A stretch of DNA of 64,000 nucleotides from Paragyromitra xinjiangensis (GCA_038503065.1 JBCAMK010000011.1:1240001-1304000), one strand, 5' to 3'; counted from the first letter of the stretch, positions 1-10,259 are shown. A program made the numbers and translations. Notes: generated by a model from the sequence alone, not told the origin.

Positions 1-1354
1 GATTCTTGAATACACTGCACAAAGTATTTTAGATCTCGGCCTGACTTAGTATCGATAGTGCCCGCATTCCTGCACCAAGTCATAGGTGTGACAGTCATCT
101 GCAGAATTATATAGCCTAAATTACTCATGATATAATCCAAGATTCCTGTGTCTCATGCCTTATTACTACAATAGGGAATATAACGGTCAGACATTTAACT
201 TCTTTCTCAAGAGTGGTTTGGCAATATCACCAAGTCTTGTGACCATATAGACTTTATCTAAAGAGAGAAACCAAAATTTAAGCCTTTCCCAGAAATAATC
301 CACCTTCTCGTAACATGTAGTCCTTGTGTGGCCCGAGGAGCTATCAAAACTGGCGACCCATAACATTTGGTATGCTGAAAAATATTCTTGAAGTACCACA
401 ACCCGCCATAGCCCTCTTGGGCAGTAGGGGTGGAGCTCGGTAGGGAGATAGGTTAAGGAAAGGAGAATTTTAGGAGCAAGTGATCCTGGCTTTGGTCCTT
501 GGAAGGGTGTAATTGTGAAAACTACCTTTTTTGTTTTCCGCGATTGGTTACAGTGTTCTAGATATGGTTTTGGCGGCGTTCTGGATATTATTTGAGTCGC
601 TAGCTGGGAGTCTTGACATGAGACTGGCAGTGTAAAGGCGCCTACTCTGCTCTATCTTGATGACATTGGACGGACCACAACTCACGGATTGTGGTATTTT
701 CCCTCTCCAGCCGTAAATTTCTCTGTCCCTGTTCCGTTCCGTTGCATACGGGTTTCGTTCGGGTACGCCAAGGTGTGATTTTTGGCTCCGATCTGCCGAT
801 CTAACCCGCAGATTCGACTTCTGCAAACCCCCAAACCTCCAATATCTTCCTGCAGGATCTCGCTGCCATATGAACTAAACCGGTGGTTGTAAGTTGTCGG
901 TAGTGGGGGACTCGCAGGTGGTACTTATTAGTGAAATGAGATGGACTTGTGAGGCGAAAAATCGGCGGTGTTCTTGAGTAAAAAAAGGCGTCCGAGAATG
1001 ACTCCCGGAGATTATTCCAAGCGTCAATCTATCGTTAGATTGTGTTACTTGGGTATTAATCACCGTGCAGGCAAGGCAGACGATGGGTTCCCGGGGTATA
1101 CTAGGGTAAAAACCTCTTAGGAGTGATATTGAACGAGGCTAAGTCGTTCGATCTTAGTTTTTATTTATGACGTAGTAATTATAGACAAAGCAAATGATTA
1201 GTTACAGATTATACAAGATATATAACCGATAATCAGCAGGTACATGTAGTATACAATAATCTATACCCATATCTAACGCCCCCAAAAATCAAAGCCGCGG
1301 GGTAATGTTTATACAATGTTAATGGAAGAAATTAAGACATAACGGATATGATCT
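1..1354. other. Intergenic, no supported gene
   Basis: AT-rich sequence with only short ORFs (up to 92 codons) that look like chance. A minus-strand ORF at 187-399 has somewhat protein-like composition, but it has no recognisable domain and no splice partner that I could find. One TACATGTA palindrome lies at 1241-1248. I see nothing else in this stretch. Confidence 0.5.
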
Positions 1355-3215
1355 TCAAGGTAATTCATGCAACACCTGCTTTTTGCCCTGTGGGTTATCC
1401 ACCCCACCACCTGGCTTTGCTGGAAATTCCCTAGACTCGCTATTCGGCGTACTGTGATAATCCTGAAGTGGCACTGGAAGTTCACTGGGCGTGTAATGTC
1501 TTTCAATCGCTGGAAGTTCCGCCTTGAAGAGTGTTTCCTGTTCGGAAATACCGGTTTTTTTGTAAGAACTCCGATTGGTGCCCCGTGATTGTTTTCTTTT
1601 CCTCAAGAAGAAGATCAACCCTAAGGCGGCTAGAAAAGCTAATGCTCCACCCACAGCACCACCGATTATAGCGGAATTTGACGTGGAACCGGAGCTGGAG
1701 TCTGGAGGGGTGGTGGAAGGTACTGGCCCGCCTGGTCTTGTGGGGAATGACTTCAGTCTGTTGCTGCCGTCTGCAGCTACTGCTGCGAATGGTAGGATTT
1801 CGGTTTCGTTGGAATAGCTCGCGGGTGAGATTTGGAATTCGTTGCTGTCGTAATTGATTGCCTTTTGGATGTTAAAGATGTGTAAATATATAGGGATCTA
1901 GGAAGGTTGAACCTACAAGGTAGATCGCTTTTAGGAATGGCAAACCGAGAACAGCTGGTGCGTGGCTATGTACGAGAACTGGCCAATATTTTGACTTTGT
2001 AGGTTCTGGAGCTCGGAAATAGCTTTTATCCTTTTCCCAGACTGTATGAGGCATTAGGTTTTTGTCCCAAAGATCCTTAGTGGGGGACACATACTTGATT
2101 CTGGTAAAGTCACATTAAACTCAGTTACACCAATCCTCGCGTCGTCGTTCATCAGTCTTACAGTCATACTGACATTGCCATAAGTCCTGTTTTTGACTAC
2201 ACCCGTGTCGCTATATACGTTGGCTCGTGCGTTTCGGAATCGATCTGTGATCCACCGGGTATAATTTAGTAAAATTGCAGTTACTAAAGTGGGAGGCTTC
2301 AATACATACTGGCGATTTGTGCCGGAAGCATTATCCACGGGTTAGAAGTATCTATTTCTGCTTCGAGAGGAGCATCCATCAAAACCTCCACTGTATTCGG
2401 ACTGTGAACATGGATCCCTGTGATCTTGATCCTAGGTATGCCATTCACTAGATCGTCTCTCAGGAATACATCCCCCTCTTTCTTAAAGTCATACCCTCCG
2501 AGAACAATACTTCCTGGGTAACTAGCGTTCTAGTACTCGTGTTAGTCCACCTTATACCCAGACTCGTTTCTGTGACTAATTTGTACCTTTGCGTTTGGAT
2601 CCCAGTTCTCATCATAACTAACATCACTCCCAGCAAACATCGAAAACGCCCTCGCAGCAATATGTCCATCATCCCTCAACCTCTCCAACAACGTCGAGCT
2701 AGCCCCAAGCCCCACATGAGAAAACGACGTATTCGTTTCCGTCGCGAAATTCATATCAAAGTTTGCCACCTCAACGCCACCAACCCTGATGGTATCAGAA
2801 CCAGTCCTTCCTTTAGCATAGTAATCTTCCGGATCCGACACCATATCGAATACGCCCGAAGAGCTTAGCGTCATCGTTGTTGATACGGCTGGATCGAGAC
2901 GCTGCCCATCTGCGCAGTTGTCGAGGAAGTCTTTTAACGGTGCTGAGGGGTCGGGCCCGATTATGTCGCATGCTGCACTTAAGGGTACCCAGGTCTGGTT
3001 GAGACGGTTTGCTACGATGGTTCGTAGACTGACCTCTGGGTTGGAGACCTTTGGTGGGTGTTAGTATTCTTTAAGGTAGTATGGGGTAGATGGGAGTTAC
3101 GCACGGTTATGGGGAAATAGTAGGAGTCAAGTATTGCGATTTTTGGGTGGACGAGATTGACAGCTATTGTGGAATTGACTTCAGTCTGGCGAGGGAGTAG
3201 CTTTGGAATCTTCAT
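1355..3215 (-). CDS. Pepsin-fold (A1-like) membrane protein, first catalytic Asp lost
   Basis: Six exons on the minus strand (3215-3105, 3048-2587, 2529-2310, 2244-2095, 2041-1917, 1861-1355) give 524 codons in one frame. The fold resembles fungal pepsin-like aspartic proteases: YYFPIT near residue 32, a TWVP strand, GSIVLGGYD near residue 197 and VLGLPFLKAIYL near the end of the protease-like part. The first active-site DTGS is replaced by ANRL (about residues 50-53), while the second site, IDTSNPWIMLP, keeps its Asp (about 251). One transmembrane helix (about 418-441) and a basic, Pro-rich cytoplasmic tail follow a Ser/Thr/Pro stalk. The first exon has no signal peptide and an in-frame TAG lies just upstream, so an earlier 5' exon is probably missing. 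It is likely a binding or sensing protein rather than a protease; a decaying gene is the alternative, although all introns look intact. Confidence 0.75.
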
Positions 3216-3845
3216 CTTTCCCTATTCACTAAAGTAAACAAAAAAGAAAGCGGAAACGACAGAAATAAAGTAACGAAACGTGGGAAGAGAAAAAAACGCC
3301 TGAAGGAGGAGGTAGGGCTAGGCTTAGTTATTAAAGAATCTTCACAGTGCTACTATATTGGGTAGAAAATCCCGGGACCAGCTAATGGCTGTGGGGACGC
3401 TAAGTTCCGTATAAGATGGCTGTGAGCGACCTGCCAAGTTCATTGTGATGATCTGGTGCGAGTGAATGGTACAGCTTGATGTATTTACCTGTTCGTGCCA
3501 CGCAGCATAGTATGTTGCATACATGTAAGAGTGGCTGGGCCTAAAGGTCTTTTCGCGCATGACATTAGGTATTTACAGTGAATTACTTCAATTCCTTCTA
3601 TCGCTACGTTCGGTAGACTCTGCAGAGTTCTCTAGCATGACGAGAGTTCCAGCTTCAGTCACCATAAGGCTGATCCAGTCTGTGGAATGCAGTCAACAGC
3701 TTCCTATTCCGCACCCTTGTACTCGCAGCGGCACTTGTTACTATTTCGGGGTCCGGTGAACCACACGCTATAGATCAAGCATAAACCCCCAGCACGTTAG
3801 ACGTGTAGCCAACATTCATCAAACTTCTAAACACTTTCTCCGGAA
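3216..3845. other. Intergenic between the pepsin-like gene and the transposon
   Basis: This should hold the promoter and possibly a missing 5' exon of the pepsin-like gene. No ORF above 72 codons looks coding. One TACATGTA palindrome is at 3520-3527. The last two bases before the transposon are the left TA target-site copy at 3846-3847. Confidence 0.5.
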
Positions 3846-3847
3846 TA

Positions 3848-4008
3848 GAGTGTTTTGGCCACACCAGGTTTCCAAATTTCGAGCTCAAAATTTGAATTCT
3901 TGGCAGCCGTGTAGCTAGTCTGTTAAAGTATAGGTCCCGCTGTTGATCAAGCTGATCCTGTGGCTTTCATATACCGTATTATCTGGTGAAATTCGGTTTG
4001 GCGCTAGT
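3848..4008 (+). repeat. Left composite terminal inverted repeat of the pogo-like element
   Basis: The outer block at 3848-3883 pairs with 6170-6205 and the inner block at 3973-4008 pairs perfectly with 6052-6087. The block between them is poorly conserved and differs in length. The left outer arm carries a small duplication around CTCAAAATTTG that is absent on the right. Confidence 0.9.
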
Positions 4009-4014
4009 GGGCGA

Positions 4015-4045
4015 GGCTTGCATTGGCTTGCATTGGCTTGCATTA
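4015..4045 (+). repeat. 10-bp subterminal direct repeat, three copies
   Basis: The unit GGCTTGCATT occurs three times in a row inside the left end of the transposon, just internal to the inner inverted repeat. Subterminal repeats often bind the transposase N-terminal domain in related families; that role here is inference. Confidence 0.8.
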
Positions 4046-4187
4046 GTATGCGCCCAGGTGTCTAACAACTGTGTATGTCTTACTATTTTCCAACTTCAGC
4101 TGCTCACTCAGGGGGCAGAGGAAGTAGATATCGTGAGAGAGAATTTGTAGTTTGAAGTGACATTTTGCATCTCTACAGCATCTCATC

Positions 4188-5792
4188 ATGGCACGCCCAC
4201 CACTTCGTCGTTTAGGAGGTTCATCTACTCCAAGACCCCATCAGAAAAAGCCAGGCCCTAAACCCAAACCACTAGATCAACGTACTTGCCCTGAAATTCG
4301 ACCATTACGACGTGTCGAGCGCTCCTATACACGAGAACGAAAAATCCAAGTCCTTTGTTTTCTGTACCACTACCGAGTACCATTCGTGGACCGTGACGGA
4401 GTAGAAAAAACACGAGCGGTTAGACAAGATGAGGCTGCTTCAGTGTTTTTGATTCCAACTAGTACAATTCAGACGTGGTGGACAAATCGTGACAAAATAA
4501 TTCAAAGTTCTAAAGGTCAACGAACCGTTCAAGTCGCATTTGTTTGTCAATGGCCTGAGATGGAAGAAAAGTTATTTACAGCATTTGTCAAGCGTCGAGA
4601 GGAAGGAAAAACAGTTAGAAGAGGCTGGTTTCGACGCACCAGCAAGCGCATTTTTAAAGAGTGCTATGCTCGATTGGGAGAATCTTTATTCTGCTTCTCT
4701 TCCGGTTGGTTTAGTGGATTTTTGTCCCGACACCATATTAGTTTACGTTTCACGACAAACAAGGCGCAAAAAATCCCAGACGATTACCAGCAATTAGTAG
4801 TCAATTGGTTCCAATTCAACCGACGAAATTCTCAACTTCGCCCCGAAGATTTGCAAGCTCGACCGCATGTTTTTCTTGAGGTAGTGCTTGCACGCGATGT
4901 GGGGCGGTATTACTTGTCAAATATATGCAACCTTGATGAAACCCCACTCCCATTTGAATATTTGGAAGGCCGCACATATAGCATCAAGGGTTTAAAAACA
5001 ATATGGGCAAAGACTATAAGAAGTGGGTGGGATAAGCGACAGGCGACCTTAATACTTTGTATTTTTGCGGATGGGATTTCACGGATTCGGCCGGTAATTA
5101 TCTTTCACGGGAAAGGTAGTAGTCGAATGGATGCAGAACGCAAGTTGTATGACAAACGTGTCATGGTGGAGTTCAATCCTACAGCTTACAACAATGAACA
5201 ATTATTTTTAAAGTACATTGATCAACATCTTTTACCTGCGTTGGGTGGTCGACCAAGTCTTTTTGCATTCGATTGTGTAGAGTTTCACAAAACCTCGGCA
5301 GTCCGGCGAAAGCTTTTAGAAAATGATGTAATCCCATCAGTGGTTCCACCTGGGTGTACGGGTCTAGTTCAGCCTCTTGATATCTCGGTCAACAAGCCCT
5401 TGAAAAGTCTTATGCAGGATTTTACCGATGAAGCAATTGAGCAACGGGGGGAGGAGCATGACAAGTGGACTGTGGGTGAGATGCGTGTATTGACTACACA
5501 TTGTGTAGCATCTGCCTGGGATGATCTGTGTAAGAATAAAAGGCAGGTTGTGGTAGATTCATTTCGTCATGTAGGGTTATCTCTGCCTGTTGATGGGAGC
5601 CGTGATAGCGAACTGTGTGTAAAGGGATTTGCGCCCGGGACTTTAGAAGTGGGTGATTGGAGAGCTGGAGCACAAGAATCAGTAGATGAAGAGCTTATTT
5701 TAGGAGACAGTGTAGGGGAAAATAGTACCTTGGGTAGCGATGGAGATGAATCAGAGGCGGTAGAGTTTGTAGGGCAGGGAGAGGAATCATGA
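4188..5792 (+). CDS. pogo/Tigger-like DDD transposase
   Basis: A 534-residue, intron-free ORF. The N-terminal 30 residues are basic and Pro-rich. Residues about 45-105 form a helix-turn-helix (RKIQVLCFLYHYRV to TSTIQTWW) and about 120-200 a CENP-B/Tc5-type second DNA-binding domain (WPEMEEKLFTAFVKRREEG, GWFSGFLSRHHISLRF). The DDE_1 catalytic core keeps all three acids: D250 in NLDETPLPFEY, D362 in LFAFDCVEFHKT and D398 in LVQPLDISV. The 35-residue gap between the last two is typical of pogo-like DDxD transposases. The C-terminus is acidic. The protein should bind the terminal repeats and cut and paste the element into TA sites. Start chosen at the first ATG after a CATC context. No frameshift or stop is present. 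Confidence 0.93.
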   Translation: MARPPLRRLGGSSTPRPHQKKPGPKPKPLDQRTCPEIRPLRRVERSYTRERKIQVLCFLYHYRVPFVDRDGVEKTRAVRQDEAASVFLIPTSTIQTWWTNRDKIIQSSKGQRTVQVAFVCQWPEMEEKLFTAFVKRREEGKTVRRGWFRRTSKRIFKECYARLGESLFCFSSGWFSGFLSRHHISLRFTTNKAQKIPDDYQQLVVNWFQFNRRNSQLRPEDLQARPHVFLEVVLARDVGRYYLSNICNLDETPLPFEYLEGRTYSIKGLKTIWAKTIRSGWDKRQATLILCIFADGISRIRPVIIFHGKGSSRMDAERKLYDKRVMVEFNPTAYNNEQLFLKYIDQHLLPALGGRPSLFAFDCVEFHKTSAVRRKLLENDVIPSVVPPGCTGLVQPLDISVNKPLKSLMQDFTDEAIEQRGEEHDKWTVGEMRVLTTHCVASAWDDLCKNKRQVVVDSFRHVGLSLPVDGSRDSELCVKGFAPGTLEVGDWRAGAQESVDEELILGDSVGENSTLGSDGDESEAVEFVGQGEES

Positions 5793-5834
5793 ATACCACA
5801 GCACACTGTAGCCAAAAGAAATAAAAAGAGAATT

Positions 5835-5905
5835 ACATCATCACACAGGCTTGAACTCGAGTCCCCTGCGCGGGTGCGCGCATGCGATACCTCTATACTA
5901 TTCAT
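5835..5905 (-). other. tRNA-like remnant in the transposon right end
   Basis: Read on the minus strand, the segment has an A-box-like TAGTATAGAGGTATCGC, a perfect GC hairpin where an anticodon arm would be (TGCGCG / CGCGCA), and a B-box-like GAGTTCAAGCC at the usual spacing. The T stem pairs poorly and I find no acceptor stem, so it is not a working tRNA. It may be a captured tRNA or SINE fragment. Confidence 0.4.
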
Positions 5906-6051
5906 TCTAATATACTTAATCGCACATTGTTTTATTTGAGTTGATGTTTAATTCCGAAGCGCTCCTCAAGCATTTCCCATATTTTTGATATTGTCTCGCC
6001 CACTGCTGTATATGCATGCACGCCACTGCACCATGCATGCACGCCTCACCT

Positions 6052-6205
6052 ACTAGCGCCAAACCGAATTTCACCAGATAATACGGTAACTCTTGGTCAC
6101 TTTCGCGCAGATGATTTTGTGAGCTCTCGCACCATACCTTTTTAAATCGATCTTCAGCGCAGCCAAGAACTCAAAATTTGGAAATCTGGTGTGGCCAAAA
6201 CACTC
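6052..6205 (-). repeat. Right composite terminal inverted repeat of the pogo-like element
   Basis: Counterpart of the left end: inner 36-bp block 6052-6087 and outer block 6170-6205, both inverted relative to the left end. It is followed by the TA target copy at 6206-6207. Confidence 0.9.
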
Positions 6206-6207
6206 TA

Positions 6208-7073
6208 ATAAGGGGTACAAATAGGAGATCGGCACTGCCGCAAAAGACATGAGGGAAAACGGATACTACGAGCCGATCCCCGCGGGTTCATGGCGACCGG
6301 GGTGCGCTTATTCTGCCTTGATGACTCGGTATCGAGCAGACTGTGATCTTCATGCTAATCTTAGCGGAGGTGGTGGGTAGCAGGAAGCTTGAAACAATAC
6401 TGTTCCATTCCTAGGGTCTTCACGTATTGCCCTGATATATAAAAGGGTGCACTCTAGAAGCACATGTTCAAACCCAAGCTAATAGCAATGCCTCTGGCGT
6501 ATCTTGGCATTTCTTGGTACCCGCGAGTAAGTTAGACTTATCCAACCGAACCATTACTTTATAATAGGCTTCCCCTTGAGCTAATGCTAAGCGAAACGGC
6601 TGCATACTGCATGTATTCCAAGGGTTCGGGGGTAGAGTTTGTCAGACTAGGCGGACGAAAAACAAGCATTATACGAGGCCTTCCATGTAGGGCTTTCCCC
6701 GCGTTTGATCGGCGGGAGGATCTGAGTTCGAGTGATGTAGTGTGAAGTGACCGAATGGGGGTCGTGTATGGATACATGTAAGATCACAGGATGGAATTGA
6801 TGGGGTATATAGTTGATCTAGTTGGGCAAATGGAAGTGGTGGGCTAGAAAATCTCGAGATATAAACTTTGGTTAGTGATGTTTCACGATCACTTCAGTGG
6901 AAGTGATTCAAATACTGATTGAAAGTAGACCATACAAATTACCCTTTTGAGTGTATACCACTTGACTCCTACCTTTTAATACAAACCTATTGATACAATT
7001 ACGTTACTCTAGTAAATACTCAAACTCCACTCTACACAAACAATTATAACCAACCAACCCCCCCAAACAGCTA
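6208..7073. other. Intergenic, 3' of the ankyrin gene
   Basis: No convincing ORF. One TACATGTA palindrome at 6773-6780. The sequence just before 7074 is AT-rich, as expected for the 3' UTR of the minus-strand ankyrin gene. Confidence 0.5.
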
Positions 7074-7964
7074 CTAATACTGAATCGCAATCTTCCCATA
7101 CCTATCCTTAATCAACGGATCCACCCCCATCTTCAACAAAAACTGAATAAGATCCCAATCCCCCACCTTCCTCGCCACATGTAATGCCGTCTGTCCTTCC
7201 CTATCTTTAACGTTAACATCCACCCTCCCCGTAGCAGCCCTCACCCCAACCTTCCCATCACGCCCAACGACTCTCATATTAACCGTCCCCTCCTCCCCAC
7301 CCGTATCCAACAAATCCCTAACCAACACCATATGTCTAAACAAAACCGCCAAATGCAACAACGGCGTCCCACACTCATCCCTCCAATCCCTATCATTCCC
7401 ATTCTCCAGCAACAACCACACAATCGCCAACGAACTACAATCCTCCTCCTCCTTATCTGACAACTTTGACTTACATATCCGTCTCGCCTCGTCCAACGGC
7501 GTTCTACCGTTAACATGAGCTTTCGCCTCAACATTCGCCTGCCACTCTAGCAGCACCCTGACACTCACAGCATCACCCTTCAACACAGCTATATGTAACG
7601 CCGTATACCCATAATAATCCCTCAAATCCACCACCGTGCCCCCCGCAAGCGCCATCTCCAGTAACTCCCTATCATCCATCACAACCGCCCAATGTAGTGC
7701 GGTGAACCAGGTTCTAGAGCCACCGTGGACAGCGAGGGTTGTGGAGTTGTGGAGGGCGAAGTGGACTGGGTCTGTGGTTGGGGGGAGCTGGGTGCGGTTT
7801 GGTCGGGTGGGGGTGCTGGGTGGCGTCATTAGTTTTATGTTGTTCTCGGGGGAGAGTGCGATTTGGAGGGCGGTGGGGTAGTTTTTGGTTGTGGAGTGGA
7901 AGAGGATGGTTATTAGTTGGGCTTGGTTGAGGGTCCGGAGGGTGTAGAGTTTTGTGGCGTCCAT
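7074..7964 (-). CDS. Ankyrin-repeat protein
   Basis: A 296-residue ORF with ankyrin repeats through most of its length: TWFTALHWAVVMDDRELLE (about 85-104), YGYTALHIAVLKGDAVSVRVLL (about 118-139), NGRTPLDEA, CGTPLLHLAVLFRHMVLV and EGQTALHVARKVGDWDLIQFLL near the end. Such proteins act as protein-binding scaffolds; no catalytic domain accompanies the repeats, so the partner is unknown. A possible extra 5' exon lies at 8154-8092 (21 codons, ATG start, donor ACG|GTATGT, acceptor CACCCAG at 7968). It joins in frame to AAC-ATG and would give 318 residues. I cannot decide between the two starts. C-rich codon choice in the downstream half contrasts with the AT-rich flanks, supporting a real gene. Confidence 0.75.
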   Translation of the reverse strand: MDATKLYTLRTLNQAQLITILFHSTTKNYPTALQIALSPENNIKLMTPPSTPTRPNRTQLPPTTDPVHFALHNSTTLAVHGGSRTWFTALHWAVVMDDRELLEMALAGGTVVDLRDYYGYTALHIAVLKGDAVSVRVLLEWQANVEAKAHVNGRTPLDEARRICKSKLSDKEEEDCSSLAIVWLLLENGNDRDWRDECGTPLLHLAVLFRHMVLVRDLLDTGGEEGTVNMRVVGRDGKVGVRAATGRVDVNVKDREGQTALHVARKVGDWDLIQFLLKMGVDPLIKDRYGKIAIQY

Positions 7965-8154
7965 GTTCTGGGTGCGGGGGATGGGGATGTATTTTTGGAT
8001 GAGAGGACTTGAGGAGGGATATGTGGGGAGATAGATATCAGATAGATAATCCAGACGTATGCGTAGAAGAAGGAGGGAGAAGAAGACATACCGTTAAAAC
8101 AATATTCCTCCAGCCACCCAAAACTTGCTTGCGAAGTAGTGACAAACGCACCAT

Positions 8155-8612
8155 CACCTGATCTGTAACAAATCTATCTTCAGCCGACTTAAGACCTGCG
8201 GGGTTTATACTACTCCTTTGTTAGGGATACTTGATGGGTTAATCAATCAGTCAATTGCAGTTCTACCTGTTATTCAGTCAGTCATAGTGCTCCTAGCTGG
8301 CGAGTGAGGTGGTATGAAGATGGTGTATACGAGTCAGAACTGTAACCGTTTTCGGGTGTCTTCAGTGTCAAAGACCACATAGGTATCTATCCTAGGCCCG
8401 ATACGAATTTTATCTGGTAGTTTCTAGTCATGGTTGTCATTGGCCACCATCACGATATCAATTCGTCAAAGACTCACCGCAAAGGCCAACTACTCGTAAT
8501 CTATCTACAACGCCGAGTGATAATGCATGACCAATTCACAGATATAGAACATTTATCCATAAGCCCCCCAACCCTATTCTAAACAAACCCCCACGATCTC
8601 TATCTACACCCC
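8155..8612. other. Intergenic between ankyrin and dioxygenase genes
   Basis: This stretch lies upstream of the ankyrin gene and downstream of the dioxygenase stop, both on the minus strand. No ORF, RNA gene or repeat recognised. Confidence 0.5.
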
Positions 8613-10048
8613 CTACTCCTGCCTTCCCCCCGAAAACCTCTCACTCAACACCCTCAACGTGCTCAAAAACGCATCAACATCCACATATGTCCCCTTCAAC
8701 CACCTCTCCCCACTCTTCGAATTAAACGCCCTCCTCCCATGAACAACCCTCCTATTCGCAAACACCACACACTCCCCCTCCTCCAACCTAACCTCCAACA
8801 AGCTCGCCGGATCCTGCATCGACGCCGCCATCGTCCTCGCAGCATTAACATACTGTCTAAACCACGGAGTCTCACCCACCGTAATCCCAGTTTCGAACGG
8901 AGCCTGGAACGGGGGCGCCCAGTTTACATGCGAGATTCGCGGAGTGGTGAGGTAGGTTGGTGAGTCGAGGACCACGGTTGGTCGGGTGTAGTGGTAGTGC
9001 TGGCCATCGTTTTTGTAGTGGTAGGTTACGGGGAAGCCGCACAGGGCTCGGAAGAGACCGTCGGATGCCATGCGGACGGCGGTTGCGGCGCGGAAGGAGT
9101 CGGCGAAGAGGGAGGCACCGCCGGTTACGGTGTTGCGGATGCAGTGGAGGAATTGGAGGCCGGGGGGGGATTCGAAGTAGAGGAGGTCCATGTGGAGGCC
9201 GAGGTAGAGGGAGGTGTAGCTAGGTTTCGTTAGTTTAGTTGGAGAGGGGGAGGGGAGACGGACGCTATGTTTTTGGCGTCTGGAGCGTTTTTGACATCCC
9301 AGGTTTTGCCGTAGAATGTGGTTTTGATGTTACCGATCCGTTCAGCGATCCTTTCGACTGCGTCTTGATTTGGTGTTTCCGGAACCCCACGAAGGAAGAG
9401 AAGGCCGTATAACGAGAGGTGTGTAACGGCTTCATACAACCTCAGATCAGAAGTCATATAATCGTCGTAATCCACCCATAGCATATCCTTCTTCATGAGT
9501 CTCGCATCCCACATGACCTGTCTACGATCATTATAGTTGTGTCGTAGACGATACCGCAGCTCTGCGTATTTGCGCAGAAACGCGATATCGTACGTGCTAA
9601 CGTGGGCCTCCAGGAATGGGGAGGGTATGTCGTTCACCCAGTCTTCGACGACGAGGGTCCCACTGCCGTCGAGGGCGTGTATGGACTTTGGCATGATTGA
9701 GCTAGGGATCTCGGCGGTCTGGAAGAGCTTTTGCTGGGTGGAGGGGTCGACGCATTTTGGACAGGTGCAGGCGTCCCGGAGGAAGAGGTTGTCGAAGGAG
9801 ACGAACTGGCCGTCGACTTCGATGTTGGTGGTCTTGGTGGTTCTGTTGTTTGTACGCTGGATGGCGACGAGAGGGTGGGGGGCCTTCTTGGGCAGACCGA
9901 TGCGGTGGGGAGGGGAGACTGCGGGTGTGGGTGGTGATTGGGGGGGGGAGGTGAAGTAGCGGTGCGAGATTAGATATCGTTTGGGACTGCGGTAAACTGG
10001 ATTCTGGAGTCCGAGTCGGAGAGGGAGGCGCGGGAGGAGAGATTTCAT
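8613..10048 (-). CDS. Gamma-butyrobetaine dioxygenase-like enzyme (carnitine synthesis), mitochondrial
   Basis: Two exons (10048-9264 and 9219-8613, intron 44 bp) encode 463 residues. Residues 1-35 are Arg/Ser/Leu-rich with no acidic residues, a likely mitochondrial presequence. A Cys-containing N-terminal domain follows (FLRDACTCPKCVDPSTQQKL), as in gamma-butyrobetaine and trimethyllysine hydroxylases, then the TauD-like 2-oxoglutarate oxygenase fold. Iron ligands are H271 and D273 in LGLHMDLLYFESPPGLQFLH and H422 in RRVVHGRRAF. The splice falls inside the NIAYTSLYLG motif and restores it. Family members hydroxylate gamma-butyrobetaine or trimethyllysine using Fe(II), 2-oxoglutarate and O2. 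YVNAARTMAASMQDP looks closer to the butyrobetaine enzyme, but the substrate is not certain. The donor is an unusual GTCCGT. Divergent partner of the carrier gene at 10260. Confidence 0.87.
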
Positions 10049-10259
10049 GCTGGAGAGGATTTGTATTAATTGCTTGAATTAATGGATCTGTTCTTCTCTT
10101 CTCTCCCTCTATTCTGATATCTGAATCCTGATATCTGAATATTGTTTCTGTTCGTTGAGGCTCGGGAGAGAAAAGAGAAACAAACGATCTAGACTCAACT
10201 CTTCACCACCGACCGATGCCAGGACATAATAGTAATAACCGCCAAATCTCTCCGAAATA
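10049..10259. promoter_or_regulatory. Shared divergent promoter region (211 bp)
   Basis: The dioxygenase gene (minus) and the TPP carrier gene (plus) start only 211 bp apart and point away from each other, so they must share upstream DNA. A near repeat of GATATCTGAAT occurs at about 10117-10141. No TATA box that I would defend. Confidence 0.55.

Larger units (their letters stand above)
3848..6205 (+). mobile_element. Complete pogo/Tigger-like DNA transposon (Tc1-mariner superfamily)
   Basis: The 2358-bp element is bounded by TA dinucleotides (3846-3847 and 6206-6207), the target duplication expected of pogo elements. Both ends start with the same 20 bp, GAGTGTTTTGGCCACACCAG, inverted, and the match continues with two mismatches to about 36 bp. 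A second, inner inverted pair (3973-4008 and 6052-6087) is 36 bp and identical. Between them lies one uninterrupted transposase gene with its whole acidic triad. Intact ORF, near-perfect termini and clean TA target sites suggest recent insertion and possible autonomy. Activity is inference. Confidence 0.93.
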
